From: Acidimicrobiia bacterium
GTDB lineage: Bacteria; Actinomycetota; Acidimicrobiia; IMCC26256; JACDBD01
DNA length: 5,552 bases
Direction of reading: 5' to 3'
Assembly (NCBI GenBank): GCA_031177445.1
Contig: JAPSGP010000227.1
Location: forward strand, 1-5,552
The translations under genes and the position numbers were made by a program. The notes below the pieces were generated by a model. It was not told the DNA's origin, made no database searches, and saw only the letters and a list, made by a program, of their open reading frames with translations. Positions 1 through 5,552 of this stretch are shown in pieces. Within the stretch, counting starts at the first letter, position 1. Every line of letters starts with the position of its first letter.

Positions 1-873
1 CGTTGTGTGCGTGCAGGAGTAGACCTGGCGCGAGAGCCCGACCGGCAGGGTTTCGCAGAACTCGCGCAGGCGATTCGGGTCGAGCAGCGGGTCGCGGAAC
101 TCGGGCGGGTAGTGCATGCCTTCGACGCGCATCCACGAGACGTGGAGGCGCGTCTCGGGTCGGTACTCGGCCAGACGCCGCACGACTTCGGCCGCGGTGA
201 CCAGCGCGTTGTCGGTGCGGAACGGCTGCGAGCCGTGGCCGGGCGTGCCGCGCACCGTGAGCTTCGACCAGAAGGTGCCCTTCTCGGCCGCCATCACCGG
301 CAGACGCGGCCCCTCCGGGGTCGGGATCTGGAACCCGCCCGACTCCGTGAGCACGTAGTCGGCGTAGACCGCGTCACGCTCGTGCTCGACCAGCCACTCC
401 GCGCCCCAGTGGCCGAGTGCCTCTTCGTCGGCGACCGCGAGGTAGGTGAGATTTCCCTTCGAAGTGAATCCGGACTCCACCAGCCGCCGCATCGCGACCG
501 CCATGGTGGCGGTCTCGTTGAGCATGTCGATCGCGCCCCGGCCCCACACGAAGCCGTCGACGACTTCGCCGCCGAACGGGTCGCGGCTCCAGCCGTCCGG
601 ATTCACCGGCACGACGTCGGTGTGCCCCATGAGCAGGAGGCTCGGGGCCGACGGATCGCTCCCCTCCATCCGGGCGACGAGGCTCTGGCGACCAGGCTGC
701 GGTTCGTAGCGCTCGACGTCGAGGCCCGCACCCTCGAGGAACCCTTGCAGGAGGTCGACGCTGCGACCCTCGTGGCCCGACGCGACCGTGCCGTCGTTGA
801 CGCACTGGTTGCGGATCAGGTCCCGCAGGAGATCGGTCGCCTCCGCCGTCGGGTCCTCGGTTCGCACGACCAT
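1..873 (-). CDS. M20-family zinc metallopeptidase/deacylase (C-terminus cut off by window edge)
   Basis: This is a probable cytoplasmic di-metal amidohydrolase of the ArgE/DapE/ACY1/carboxypeptidase G2 type, which cleaves an amide bond of an acylated amino acid, a small peptide or a related compound. Residues 1-291 are visible. GHTDVVP carries the first metal His84 and catalytic-site Asp86. GRGAIDM carries bridging Asp116. ADEEALG carries general-base Glu150 and metal ligand Glu151. LTESGG carries Glu177 as the likely next metal ligand. GTPGHGSQP with His213 opens the lid/dimerisation domain. The final metal-binding His of the family lies beyond position 1, so completeness cannot be judged. 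The ATG at 873-871 is 35 nt after the stop of the upstream MBL gene. The upstream stretch is G-rich rather than a clean Shine-Dalgarno, and a GTG two codons in is an alternative start. The family assignment is secure but the substrate is not: the sequence does not separate ArgE, DapE or general M20 dipeptidase. A partly open antisense frame overlaps it and is treated as a shadow. Confidence 0.93.
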   Translation of the reverse strand, partial: MVVRTEDPTAEATDLLRDLIRNQCVNDGTVASGHEGRSVDLLQGFLEGAGLDVERYEPQPGRQSLVARMEGSDPSAPSLLLMGHTDVVPVNPDGWSRDPFGGEVVDGFVWGRGAIDMLNETATMAVAMRRLVESGFTSKGNLTYLAVADEEALGHWGAEWLVEHERDAVYADYVLTESGGFQIPTPEGPRLPVMAAEKGTFWSKLTVRGTPGHGSQPFRTDNALVTAAEVVRRLAEYRPETRLHVSWMRVEGMHYPPEFRDPLLDPNRLREFCETLPVGLSRQVYSCTHTT

Positions 874-908
874 GCAGGGGACGGTACCCCGCCCGCCGAT
901 CGGCCGGC

Positions 909-2120
909 TCAGGCCTCGACGACGTAGAGGAGCTGGTCGCCCTGCCGGCGCCGCTCGGCCTCGCCCGCCAGCACCATGTGCTCGAGGTGGGCGAAGGTCT
1001 CACTCTCCGCCATCACCCCCCAGTGCTTGGGCGGGAAGATCTCGTGCGAGAGCTGCTGGACCGTCGCCGGACCGAGGGCGAGCGAGGTCGACCGCAGCAG
1101 CCCCATGCGCTCCTCGTGGTGGCGCTTGATCGCGTCGACGCGCCCCGCCACGTCGTCGAAGGGGTGGCCGTGCGCGGGAAGCCCGAGGCGGACTCCCGGG
1201 AGGTCGGCAACGAGATCGAGGGTGGCGATGTAGCTCTTGAGCGCGTCGGCGCCGTTGCCCACGCCGGAGACGTGCGGAGTGATCGACGGCAGTACGTGAT
1301 CGCCCGAGAGCAGGATCCCGTGCTCGGGATCGTAGAGGCACAGATGGTCGAGCGTGTGGCCAGGCGTGTGGATCGCCTGCCAGTCGCGCCCGGCGAGGCG
1401 CACGGTCTCGGCGTGGTCGACCCGCCGCGTCGGGTCGGGCGGCGTGAACAGGCGGCTGAGCGCCCGGATCACGAGCCGGTGCCGCAGCGGCGGCATGGGA
1501 TGCTTGCTGCCCCCCCACGGCGTCTCCCCGCCCCACGGCACCGAGCGGCGCTGACGCTCCATCGTCGGGTCGTCACGCAGGGGATCGCCCGTGTCGCCGC
1601 CGAACGCCGCCACCTCGGCCGCGGTCGGGATCTCGTCGGCGCTCACGTCGACGGCCTCGGCGACGGCGGCGGCGTCGAGCTCGGTGCCCTGGAACCCCGC
1701 TCGCTCGAGCCGCGCATGCGCCTCGCGGATCTCCCGCTTGCGGGTCTGGCGATCGAGCGACCACGTCGTGAACGCCCGATGGGCCAGGAGCTCCGCGCCG
1801 GCCTCGCGCCGGATGCGGCCCGCGCCACCGAAGTGGTCGGGATGGGAATGGGTGACGATGACCGTGTGGACGTCGCGCAGCCGGAAGCCGCCGGTGCGCA
1901 GCCGGGTCTTGAGGGCCTTCCACGAGCTCAACCCGGGCAAGCCCGGATCGACGACCGCGAGGCCGCGTTCGTCGTAGAGGCCGTACATGTTCACGTGGCC
2001 GAGGCCCGGCATCGCGATCGGGAGCTGCATGCGCAGCACGCCCGGCGCGACCTCGACGACCTCCTCCGACGCCGGCTCCTGCTCCTGCTTGCGCGGGCGG
2101 GGCGCGTTGGAGTCGTTCAT
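909..2120 (-). CDS. MBL-fold (metallo-beta-lactamase superfamily) metallohydrolase, glyoxalase II/LACTB2-like
   Basis: This is a complete 403-residue hydrolase, probably acting in the cytoplasm on a thioester, ester or lactone-like bond. No signal peptide is visible: the N-terminus, residues 1-20, is a charged polar tail. The metal site is intact. THSHPDHFGG gives His91, His93, Asp95 and His96; HTPGHTLDH gives His251 as third ligand, with His255 nearby; LSGDHVL gives bridging Asp274; and PAHGHP gives His317 and His319. The C-terminal ~70 residues look like the helical or winged-helix tail seen in LACTB2-type members. The stretch from the HxHxDH motif to His251 is ~155 residues, much longer than the ~55 of classical glyoxalase II; the extra segment holds a PWGG pair at 195-204. 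The ATG at 2120-2118 is preferred because GGAG lies four bases upstream and the domain begins at about residue 21. The frame stays open well upstream, but that extension runs antisense into the methyltransferase and is not protein-like. The gene is probably the first of an operon with the M20 peptidase. The exact substrate is unknown. Confidence 0.93.
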   Translation of the reverse strand: MNDSNAPRPRKQEQEPASEEVVEVAPGVLRMQLPIAMPGLGHVNMYGLYDERGLAVVDPGLPGLSSWKALKTRLRTGGFRLRDVHTVIVTHSHPDHFGGAGRIRREAGAELLAHRAFTTWSLDRQTRKREIREAHARLERAGFQGTELDAAAVAEAVDVSADEIPTAAEVAAFGGDTGDPLRDDPTMERQRRSVPWGGETPWGGSKHPMPPLRHRLVIRALSRLFTPPDPTRRVDHAETVRLAGRDWQAIHTPGHTLDHLCLYDPEHGILLSGDHVLPSITPHVSGVGNGADALKSYIATLDLVADLPGVRLGLPAHGHPFDDVAGRVDAIKRHHEERMGLLRSTSLALGPATVQQLSHEIFPPKHWGVMAESETFAHLEHMVLAGEAERRRQGDQLLYVVEA

Positions 2121-2124
2121 TGCT

Positions 2125-2128
2125 CTCC
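2125..2128 (-). promoter_or_regulatory. Shine-Dalgarno GGAG of the MBL hydrolase gene
   Basis: On the minus strand GGAG (within CTGGAGAGC) sits four bases before the ATG at 2120. It decides the start of the MBL gene, since the reading frame itself stays open far upstream. The spacing is slightly short but usable. Confidence 0.6.
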
Positions 2129-2160
2129 AGGTCGTCGTCGCAAGCTCCGTCTCCTGCTCC

Positions 2161-2182
2161 GGCGGTCGGCGAAGCCGCCGCC
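2161..2182. other. G+C-rich hairpin in the divergent intergenic region
   Basis: GGCGG (2161-2165) plus CGGC (2167-2170) can pair with GCCG (2174-2177) plus CCGCC (2178-2182). This gives nine base pairs with one bulged T at 2166 and a GAA/TTC triloop. It lies 41-62 bases upstream of the MBL start, so it would fall in that gene's 5' leader if transcription begins further upstream. No T-tract follows in either direction, so it is not a standard intrinsic terminator. In G+C-rich DNA such stems also occur by chance. Confidence 0.35.
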
Positions 2183-2191
2183 TCCGCGCGC

Positions 2192-2197
2192 ACCCTA
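2192..2197 (-). promoter_or_regulatory. Possible -10 element for the MBL-M20 unit
   Basis: Read on the minus strand, 2197-2192 is TAGGGT, which fits the actinobacterial TANNNT -10 pattern. Transcription starting about seven bases downstream would give a leader of roughly 65 nt containing the hairpin at 2161-2182. No good -35 hexamer is found 16-19 bases upstream. It is a weak candidate based on pattern only. Confidence 0.22.
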
Positions 2198-2231
2198 CTT
2201 GACGGTTCAGTCGAGCCCGAGAGCGTCGTCG

Positions 2232-2237
2232 TAGACT
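2232..2237 (+). promoter_or_regulatory. Possible -10 element of the methyltransferase gene (near-leaderless mRNA)
   Basis: TAGACT fits the TANNNT -10 pattern and ends ten bases before the ATG at 2248. There is no Shine-Dalgarno in the 17 bases before that ATG, so a leaderless or near-leaderless transcript, common in actinobacteria, would explain both facts. TTGACG at 2199-2204 resembles a -35 box but is 27 bases from this -10, too far for a standard pair. The base sequence is directly seen; its role is inferred. Confidence 0.35.
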
Positions 2238-2247
2238 TTCCGGCTTC

Positions 2248-3165
2248 ATGGCACGCCCGTTGTCGATCAGGCTGAAGCGCTTCGCGCGCCGCGTGCTGCC
2301 GGGCACGGCTGCCACGCCGCCCAAGCCCAAGCTGCCGCTGACGGGGTTTGCCGAGCACCGCACCGAGGCCCCGCTCGTCGAGCTCCTCGACGACGAGACC
2401 TTGGCCGAGCTCAACGACCTGCTGCCATGGCGGTCGTTCACGGTCGACGGAAAAGGGCGGCGCTTCGGCAACTGGACCCGCCCCGGGCGGCGCGATCAGC
2501 CGCAACCGGTTCCCGATCCGCGAACCGCCGTCATGGACGAGCTCTTCGACCTGCACGACAAGCACGTCATCGAGTTCGGCTGCTTCGAAGGCATTCACAC
2601 CGTCGGGCTGTGCCAGCTCGCACGCGAGGTCACCGCGGTCGACGGGCACCTCGAGAATGTCGTGAAGACCATCGTGCGCACCGCGTTCTACGGGCACCGT
2701 CCAAACACGTTCCTGTTCGACGTCGAGCGGCTCGAGGATCTGGGGTTCGAGGTCGACGTCGTCCACAGCCTCGGCGTCTTCTACCACCTGCGTGAGCCGA
2801 TCCATCATCTGATGCAGCTCGGAAAGCTCGCACGCGTCGGCGTGTTCATCGACACCGTCGTCGCCGACCCGGCCAAAGCGACCGAGTCGATGGTCGTCGA
2901 CGGCACCGCGTATCACTACGAGCGTTACGAGGAGCCGCAGGGGCGCAAAGCGGTGCGCGCCGGCCTGTACGACCACTCCAAGTTCATGCTCGTCGACGAC
3001 ATCGTGCGGGTGCTCGGCGCCGCCGGCTTCGAGCAGGTGATCCCGTTCGAGCCTGTGTGGGAGCGCGAGCACCTCAAGGCCACGATCATCGCCCGCCGTA
3101 CCCCGTCACCGGCATGGGACGCGATGGGCCCGAGGCGAACGCTCGAAGTCCCTTACAACGCGTGA
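2248..3165 (+). CDS. Class I SAM-dependent methyltransferase, CmoB/DUF1698-like, target unknown
   Basis: This 305-residue protein is predicted to transfer a methyl (or related) group from S-adenosylmethionine. The Rossmann-fold motif I is VIEFGCFEG (residues 107-115), the acidic residue ending strand 2 is Asp132 in TAVDGH, and the post-core signature SLGVFYHL (174-181) is followed by PIHHLMQLGKL. That last block and an upstream LLPWR (58-62) resemble the tRNA wobble-uridine enzyme CmoB and DUF1698 proteins (SMGVLYH...DHL..L). The later CmoB block that reads roughly RNVxFIPS appears here as YDHSKFML (241-248), and the tryptophan-rich linker differs, so it is a relative rather than a clear CmoB orthologue. 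The N-terminus is basic (RLKRFARR), with no signal peptide or membrane segment. The ATG at 2248 is the only plausible start: an in-frame TGA lies at 2200-2202 and no ATG, GTG or TTG codon lies between. The gene stands alone, divergent from the MBL gene and convergent with the amidase gene. A role in tRNA, glycan or small-molecule methylation cannot be separated. Confidence 0.88.
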   Translation: MARPLSIRLKRFARRVLPGTAATPPKPKLPLTGFAEHRTEAPLVELLDDETLAELNDLLPWRSFTVDGKGRRFGNWTRPGRRDQPQPVPDPRTAVMDELFDLHDKHVIEFGCFEGIHTVGLCQLAREVTAVDGHLENVVKTIVRTAFYGHRPNTFLFDVERLEDLGFEVDVVHSLGVFYHLREPIHHLMQLGKLARVGVFIDTVVADPAKATESMVVDGTAYHYERYEEPQGRKAVRAGLYDHSKFMLVDDIVRVLGAAGFEQVIPFEPVWEREHLKATIIARRTPSPAWDAMGPRRTLEVPYNA

Positions 3166-3179
3166 ACCTCCAGATGGGC

Positions 3180-3219
3180 CCGGGGCCGGCAGCGTTACCT
3201 GCGAGTGGTGCCGGCCCGG
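3180..3219. terminator. Inverted repeat between convergent genes, possible bidirectional terminator
   Basis: GGGCCGGCA (3183-3191) is perfectly complementary to TGCCGGCCC (3209-3217). Two more pairs, CC 3180-3181 with GG 3218-3219, form if G3182 is bulged. The loop is 17 nt. It lies 14 bases past the methyltransferase stop and 45 bases past the amidase stop, exactly where two converging transcripts should end. There is no T-tract on either side, so it would be a non-canonical, T-less hairpin of the kind often proposed for high-GC actinobacteria, or simply an RNA-stabilising 3' end. Confidence 0.45.
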
Positions 3220-3264
3220 TCTGGCGCGAACGGGGAAGTGGTGGGTCCGACCCTCGGCGCCGAC

Positions 3265-4698
3265 CTACTCGTAGGCCATGGGCGCGAATTTGGGCCAGGG
3301 GCGGAGCTGCTCGAGCAGAGCGCCGGCACCAAAGCAGAGGTCGTCCTCGTGGCGACGGGCGACGACCTGCAACGCCACCGGCAGGCCGTCGACGAAACCC
3401 ACCGGGATGCTGGCCGCCGGCTGTCCGGTCATGTTGAACACGCCCGTGAAGGCGGCCGACAGCTCGAACAGCCCGACCTCCTTGCCGGCCACGGTGCCAC
3501 GCAGCGTCCCCTCGGCGGCGATCGCCGGCGTCGGCGTCGTGGGGGTCAGCAGGAGATCGACGTCCTCCCACACCTCGGCGGTTGCGAGCAGCAGCTCGTG
3601 GCGGCGCCGAATCGCCTTGAACAGCCCGCGCGGACGGAGGTTCATCATCAGCGCCGCGCCTGCGCGGTGGACCTCGTCGAGCTCGTCGAGGTGGTCCTGC
3701 TCGTGCTCGAGATGGAAGGCCGCGGTCTGCATCGACGACAGGATGCCCCACGACCGCCCCGGCTTCGGCAGGTCGATCGAGCGGTCGACGAGCTCCAGCC
3801 CGGCCTGCTCGATCAGCTGGAGGGCGGCGTCGTAGACGACCTTCTCCACCTCGGGATCGGTCCCGGCCCACCCGAGCGTCGACGACCACGCGACCCGCTT
3901 CCCACGGAGGCGTTCGGTGGCGGCGCCCGACACGACGAGCTCCTCGAACGGCACCGGCGGTTTCGGTAACGAGGTGGGGTCGGTGGGTGAGGGGCCCGAC
4001 GCGACATCGACGTAGCGGGCCGCGTCCCGCACGGACCGCACGATGGGACCGTGCACCGACGTCATCGAGTAGTTGAAGGGCTCGGGCCCGACGCCGAGCA
4101 GCCCGAACGTCGTCTTCATCCCGAACAGGCCCGTGTACGACGACGGGATGCGGATCGAGCCGCCGCCGTCGCTCCCGGTGCAGGCGGGGAACACACCGGC
4201 CGCGACCGACGCGGCCGAGCCACCCGAAGAGCCGCCAGGGGTGCGCTCGACGTTCCACGGGTTGCGGGTCACGCCGTGCAGGGTGCTCGCGGTGAAGCTG
4301 ACCGTCCCGTGCTCGGGAGAGGTCGTGAGCCCGACGGGGACCGCGCCCGCGCGCCGCAGGCGTCGCACCTCCGTGCAGTCGAACTCGGCGACCTTGCCGG
4401 CCCACGCCCGTGACGCGCTCGTGTCGGGCCAGCCCCGGACCTGGGCGAGCTCCTTGACGCCGAGCGGGATTCCCGCCAGGGGGCCCGGGTCCTCGCCCCG
4501 GGCGATCCGCTCGTCGACAGCGTCCGCAGCGGCGCGCGCCTCGTCGGGTGCCTCGTAACAGATCGCGTTGAGCGCGGGATTGAAGCGTTCGATCCGAGTC
4601 AACGTCAGCTCGAGGAGCTCGCGGGCGCGCACGTCGCCGGCGCGCACCTGCTCCGCGAGCTCCCACGCGTCCTGCTGCCACAGCTCACCCTCGGCCAT
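3265..4698 (-). CDS. Amidase-signature family hydrolase (amidase)
   Basis: This complete 477-residue enzyme is of usual family length and is predicted to hydrolyse a carboxamide to the acid plus ammonia or an amine in the cytoplasm. The Lys-cisSer-Ser triad is intact: Lys82 in PLGVKELA, Ser157 in the glycine/serine-rich TPGGSSGGSAA, and Ser181 in DGGGSIRIPS. The 75- and 24-residue spacings match those of amidase-signature enzymes such as GatA and FAAH. Other family landmarks are PLAGIP (73-78), GLTTSPEHG (123-131), GLFGMKTT (190-197), LLLTPTTPTPA and the C-terminal GQPAASIPVGFVDGLPVALQVV. It is unlikely to be GatA, because no gatC or gatB is adjacent and the pre-lysine loop differs. The ATG at 4698-4696 is preceded by GAGGGG three bases upstream (4702-4707). 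The acyltransferase gene ends 49 nt upstream on the same strand, suggesting co-transcription. The substrate (fatty amide, aryl amide or other) cannot be read from the sequence. Confidence 0.95.
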   Translation of the reverse strand: MAEGELWQQDAWELAEQVRAGDVRARELLELTLTRIERFNPALNAICYEAPDEARAAADAVDERIARGEDPGPLAGIPLGVKELAQVRGWPDTSASRAWAGKVAEFDCTEVRRLRRAGAVPVGLTTSPEHGTVSFTASTLHGVTRNPWNVERTPGGSSGGSAASVAAGVFPACTGSDGGGSIRIPSSYTGLFGMKTTFGLLGVGPEPFNYSMTSVHGPIVRSVRDAARYVDVASGPSPTDPTSLPKPPVPFEELVVSGAATERLRGKRVAWSSTLGWAGTDPEVEKVVYDAALQLIEQAGLELVDRSIDLPKPGRSWGILSSMQTAAFHLEHEQDHLDELDEVHRAGAALMMNLRPRGLFKAIRRRHELLLATAEVWEDVDLLLTPTTPTPAIAAEGTLRGTVAGKEVGLFELSAAFTGVFNMTGQPAASIPVGFVDGLPVALQVVARRHEDDLCFGAGALLEQLRPWPKFAPMAYE

Positions 4699-4701
4699 GC
4701 G

Positions 4702-4707
4702 CCCCTC
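4702..4707 (-). promoter_or_regulatory. Shine-Dalgarno-like GAGGGG of the amidase gene
   Basis: On the minus strand the purine run AAAGAGGGG precedes the ATG at 4698; its GAGG core is five bases from the start codon. It supports this start and is the only notable signal in the 49-nt gap. No promoter-like pair is evident there, which fits read-through from the acyltransferase gene. Confidence 0.55.
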
Positions 4708-4747
4708 TTTCTTTCCGGTCGCTTCCGGCGCTTCCCTGCGAGCTCGA

Positions 4748-5552
4748 TCAGCCGGTGCGTTCGTCCGCGAGCTTGCGCAGCTCGGCGAACGATTCCTCGA
4801 GCCCGGTCGCGAGCACCGCCAGATCGGGCCAGCGATCCCGGTCGGCGAAGAGCCCGAAGTGCAGTTGCCCGCAGTACGAGAGGATGCCGACCACGACGGT
4901 GAGGTTGTGGGTGAGCGGCACCACGGGGAACGCCTCGATGAGGCGCGCGCCCATGCAGTACAGCGGTGTCTGCGGCCCCGGCACGTTGGTCACCACGAGG
5001 TTGAACAGCGGCTGACGGTGCACGACGCGAGCCGCCAGTCCGAGCAGCGTCGGTGCCGCGTACTGGGTGAGGTCGGTGAGAAAGGCCGCGCCTACCGCCT
5101 GCTCGCGCTCCTTGAGGTCGGCGGTCGAGCCGCGGATGAGCGCGAGCCGCGTCTGCGGGTCGGGCTCGCCGACGGGGAGCGGCACGAACATGGCCGAGAC
5201 CCGGTTGCCGAGCTGCATGTGCTGGCTGTCGTCGCGCACCGACACCGGGCACATGACCTTGAGCCGGAGCCCCTCGGTGAGCTCGCCCCGGGTCTCGAGG
5301 AGCCGAGCAAATCCGCCGGCGACGCCGGCGAGCACGACGTCGTTGACGGTGCCGCCGAGCTCGCGGCGCACGACCTTGACGTCGTCGAGCGGGATGCGGA
5401 CGGGCTCGAACCGGCGGTGCCGGCTGGTCGCCTGGTTCAACGACGTGCGGGGCGCGAGCGGCTGGCGGTCGACCAGGGTGGCAATCGATCGCACGATCCG
5501 GCTCGCCTGCGACAGCGCGCGCCGGGGACCGCGCAGCGCCCGGCGAATGCTG
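4748..5552 (-). CDS. WS/DGAT-family O-acyltransferase, C-terminal part (N-terminus beyond window)
   Basis: This is the last 267 residues of a wax ester synthase/diacylglycerol acyltransferase-like enzyme, which transfers an acyl group from acyl-CoA to a long-chain alcohol or diacylglycerol to make storage lipid at the membrane surface. Diagnostic parts are GGTVNDVVLAG with the family Asn-Asp motif (fragment residues 70-71), the block PVSVRDDSQHMQLGNRVS, VPLPVGEPDP, NVPGPQ (189-194), a run ending YCMGARLIEAFPVVPL, and GILSYCGQLHFGL followed by DRD. These form the C-terminal domain (DUF1298). The catalytic HHxxxDG motif belongs to the N-terminal half, so activity cannot be confirmed from this window. 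The frame is open to the right edge through SIRRALRGPRRALSQ, and the GTG at 5494 is internal, not the start. Families of about 450-480 residues imply that 180-210 are missing. In actinobacteria such genes occur in many paralogous copies, so triacylglycerol synthesis is likely but wax ester or another acyl acceptor remains possible. Confidence 0.95.
   Translation of the reverse strand, partial: SIRRALRGPRRALSQASRIVRSIATLVDRQPLAPRTSLNQATSRHRRFEPVRIPLDDVKVVRRELGGTVNDVVLAGVAGGFARLLETRGELTEGLRLKVMCPVSVRDDSQHMQLGNRVSAMFVPLPVGEPDPQTRLALIRGSTADLKEREQAVGAAFLTDLTQYAAPTLLGLAARVVHRQPLFNLVVTNVPGPQTPLYCMGARLIEAFPVVPLTHNLTVVVGILSYCGQLHFGLFADRDRWPDLAVLATGLEESFAELRKLADERTG

Noticed and set aside
877..890. GGGG...CCCC mini-hairpin in front of the M20 gene
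   Set aside because: It has only four base pairs with a six-base loop and an internal KpnI-type palindrome; this is expected by chance at this G+C content.
7..927. Long plus-strand open frame (306 codons) opposite the M20 peptidase gene
   Set aside because: It is antisense to a gene with all the expected M20 metal motifs. Its translation is arginine/valine/alanine-rich without recognisable domains, as expected from strong G+C third-position bias.
2199..2204. TTGACG as a -35 box paired with TAGACT at 2232
   Set aside because: The 27-bp spacing is far from the usual 16-19 bp, and no -10-like hexamer occurs at the right distance downstream of it.
978..2234. Plus-strand open frame of 418 codons opposite the MBL gene
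   Set aside because: It is the complementary frame of a clear MBL-fold enzyme. The product is low-complexity, Arg/Glu/Val-rich and lacks motifs; it is a compositional shadow.
2121..2471. N-terminal extension of the MBL frame up to 2471
   Set aside because: The frame is open but runs antisense into the methyltransferase gene. A Shine-Dalgarno and the start of recognisable domain sequence support the ATG at 2120.
1573..3072. Minus-strand open frame of 499 codons spanning the divergent region
   Set aside because: It crosses the intergenic region, is antisense to most of the methyltransferase gene and overlaps the MBL gene out of frame. It has no recognisable domain.
3243..3262. Short palindromes GGGT-CCG-ACCC and CGGCGCCG near the amidase stop
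   Set aside because: The stems are only four base pairs long, with no T-tract and no supporting context.
3086..4681. Minus-strand open frame of 531 codons overlapping the amidase
   Set aside because: It is the amidase region read in another frame. The product is Arg/Ala/Gly-rich, while the overlapping frame carries the full amidase triad.

Overview
The window is about two-thirds G+C and is densely coded, with strong G/C preference at third codon positions. A WS/DGAT-type acyltransferase beside an amidase, an M20 peptidase and a metallo-beta-lactamase-fold hydrolase suggests a high-GC actinobacterium, possibly of the acidimicrobial or mycobacterial type. This placement is inferred from gene content and base composition; no rRNA or other marker gene is present.

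Layout from left to right: (1) 1-873, minus strand: an M20-family metallopeptidase whose C-terminus runs off the left edge. (2) 909-2120, minus strand: a complete MBL-fold metallohydrolase, 35 nt upstream of the M20 gene and probably co-transcribed with it. (3) 2121-2247: a divergent intergenic region with a Shine-Dalgarno for the MBL gene, a hairpin in its probable leader, and a -10-like hexamer just upstream of the next gene. (4) 2248-3165, plus strand: a class I SAM-dependent methyltransferase resembling the CmoB/DUF1698 group. (5) 3166-3264: a convergent intergenic region with a G+C-rich inverted repeat. (6) 3265-4698, minus strand: a complete amidase-signature hydrolase with an intact Lys-Ser-Ser triad. 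(7) 4748-5552, minus strand: the C-terminal part of a WS/DGAT acyltransferase (wax ester synthase/diacylglycerol acyltransferase), whose N-terminus lies beyond the right edge.

There are probably three transcription units: acyltransferase-amidase (minus), the methyltransferase alone (plus), and MBL hydrolase-M20 peptidase (minus). The enzymes look like accessory lipid, amide and ester catabolism plus one methyltransferase of unknown target. I found no mobile element, tRNA, rRNA, CRISPR array or long repeat, and nothing that amounts to a convincing undescribed multi-gene system. The points most worth a second look are the CmoB-like but non-CmoB methyltransferase with its possibly leaderless start, the large insertion in the MBL enzyme, and the two two-gene pairings.
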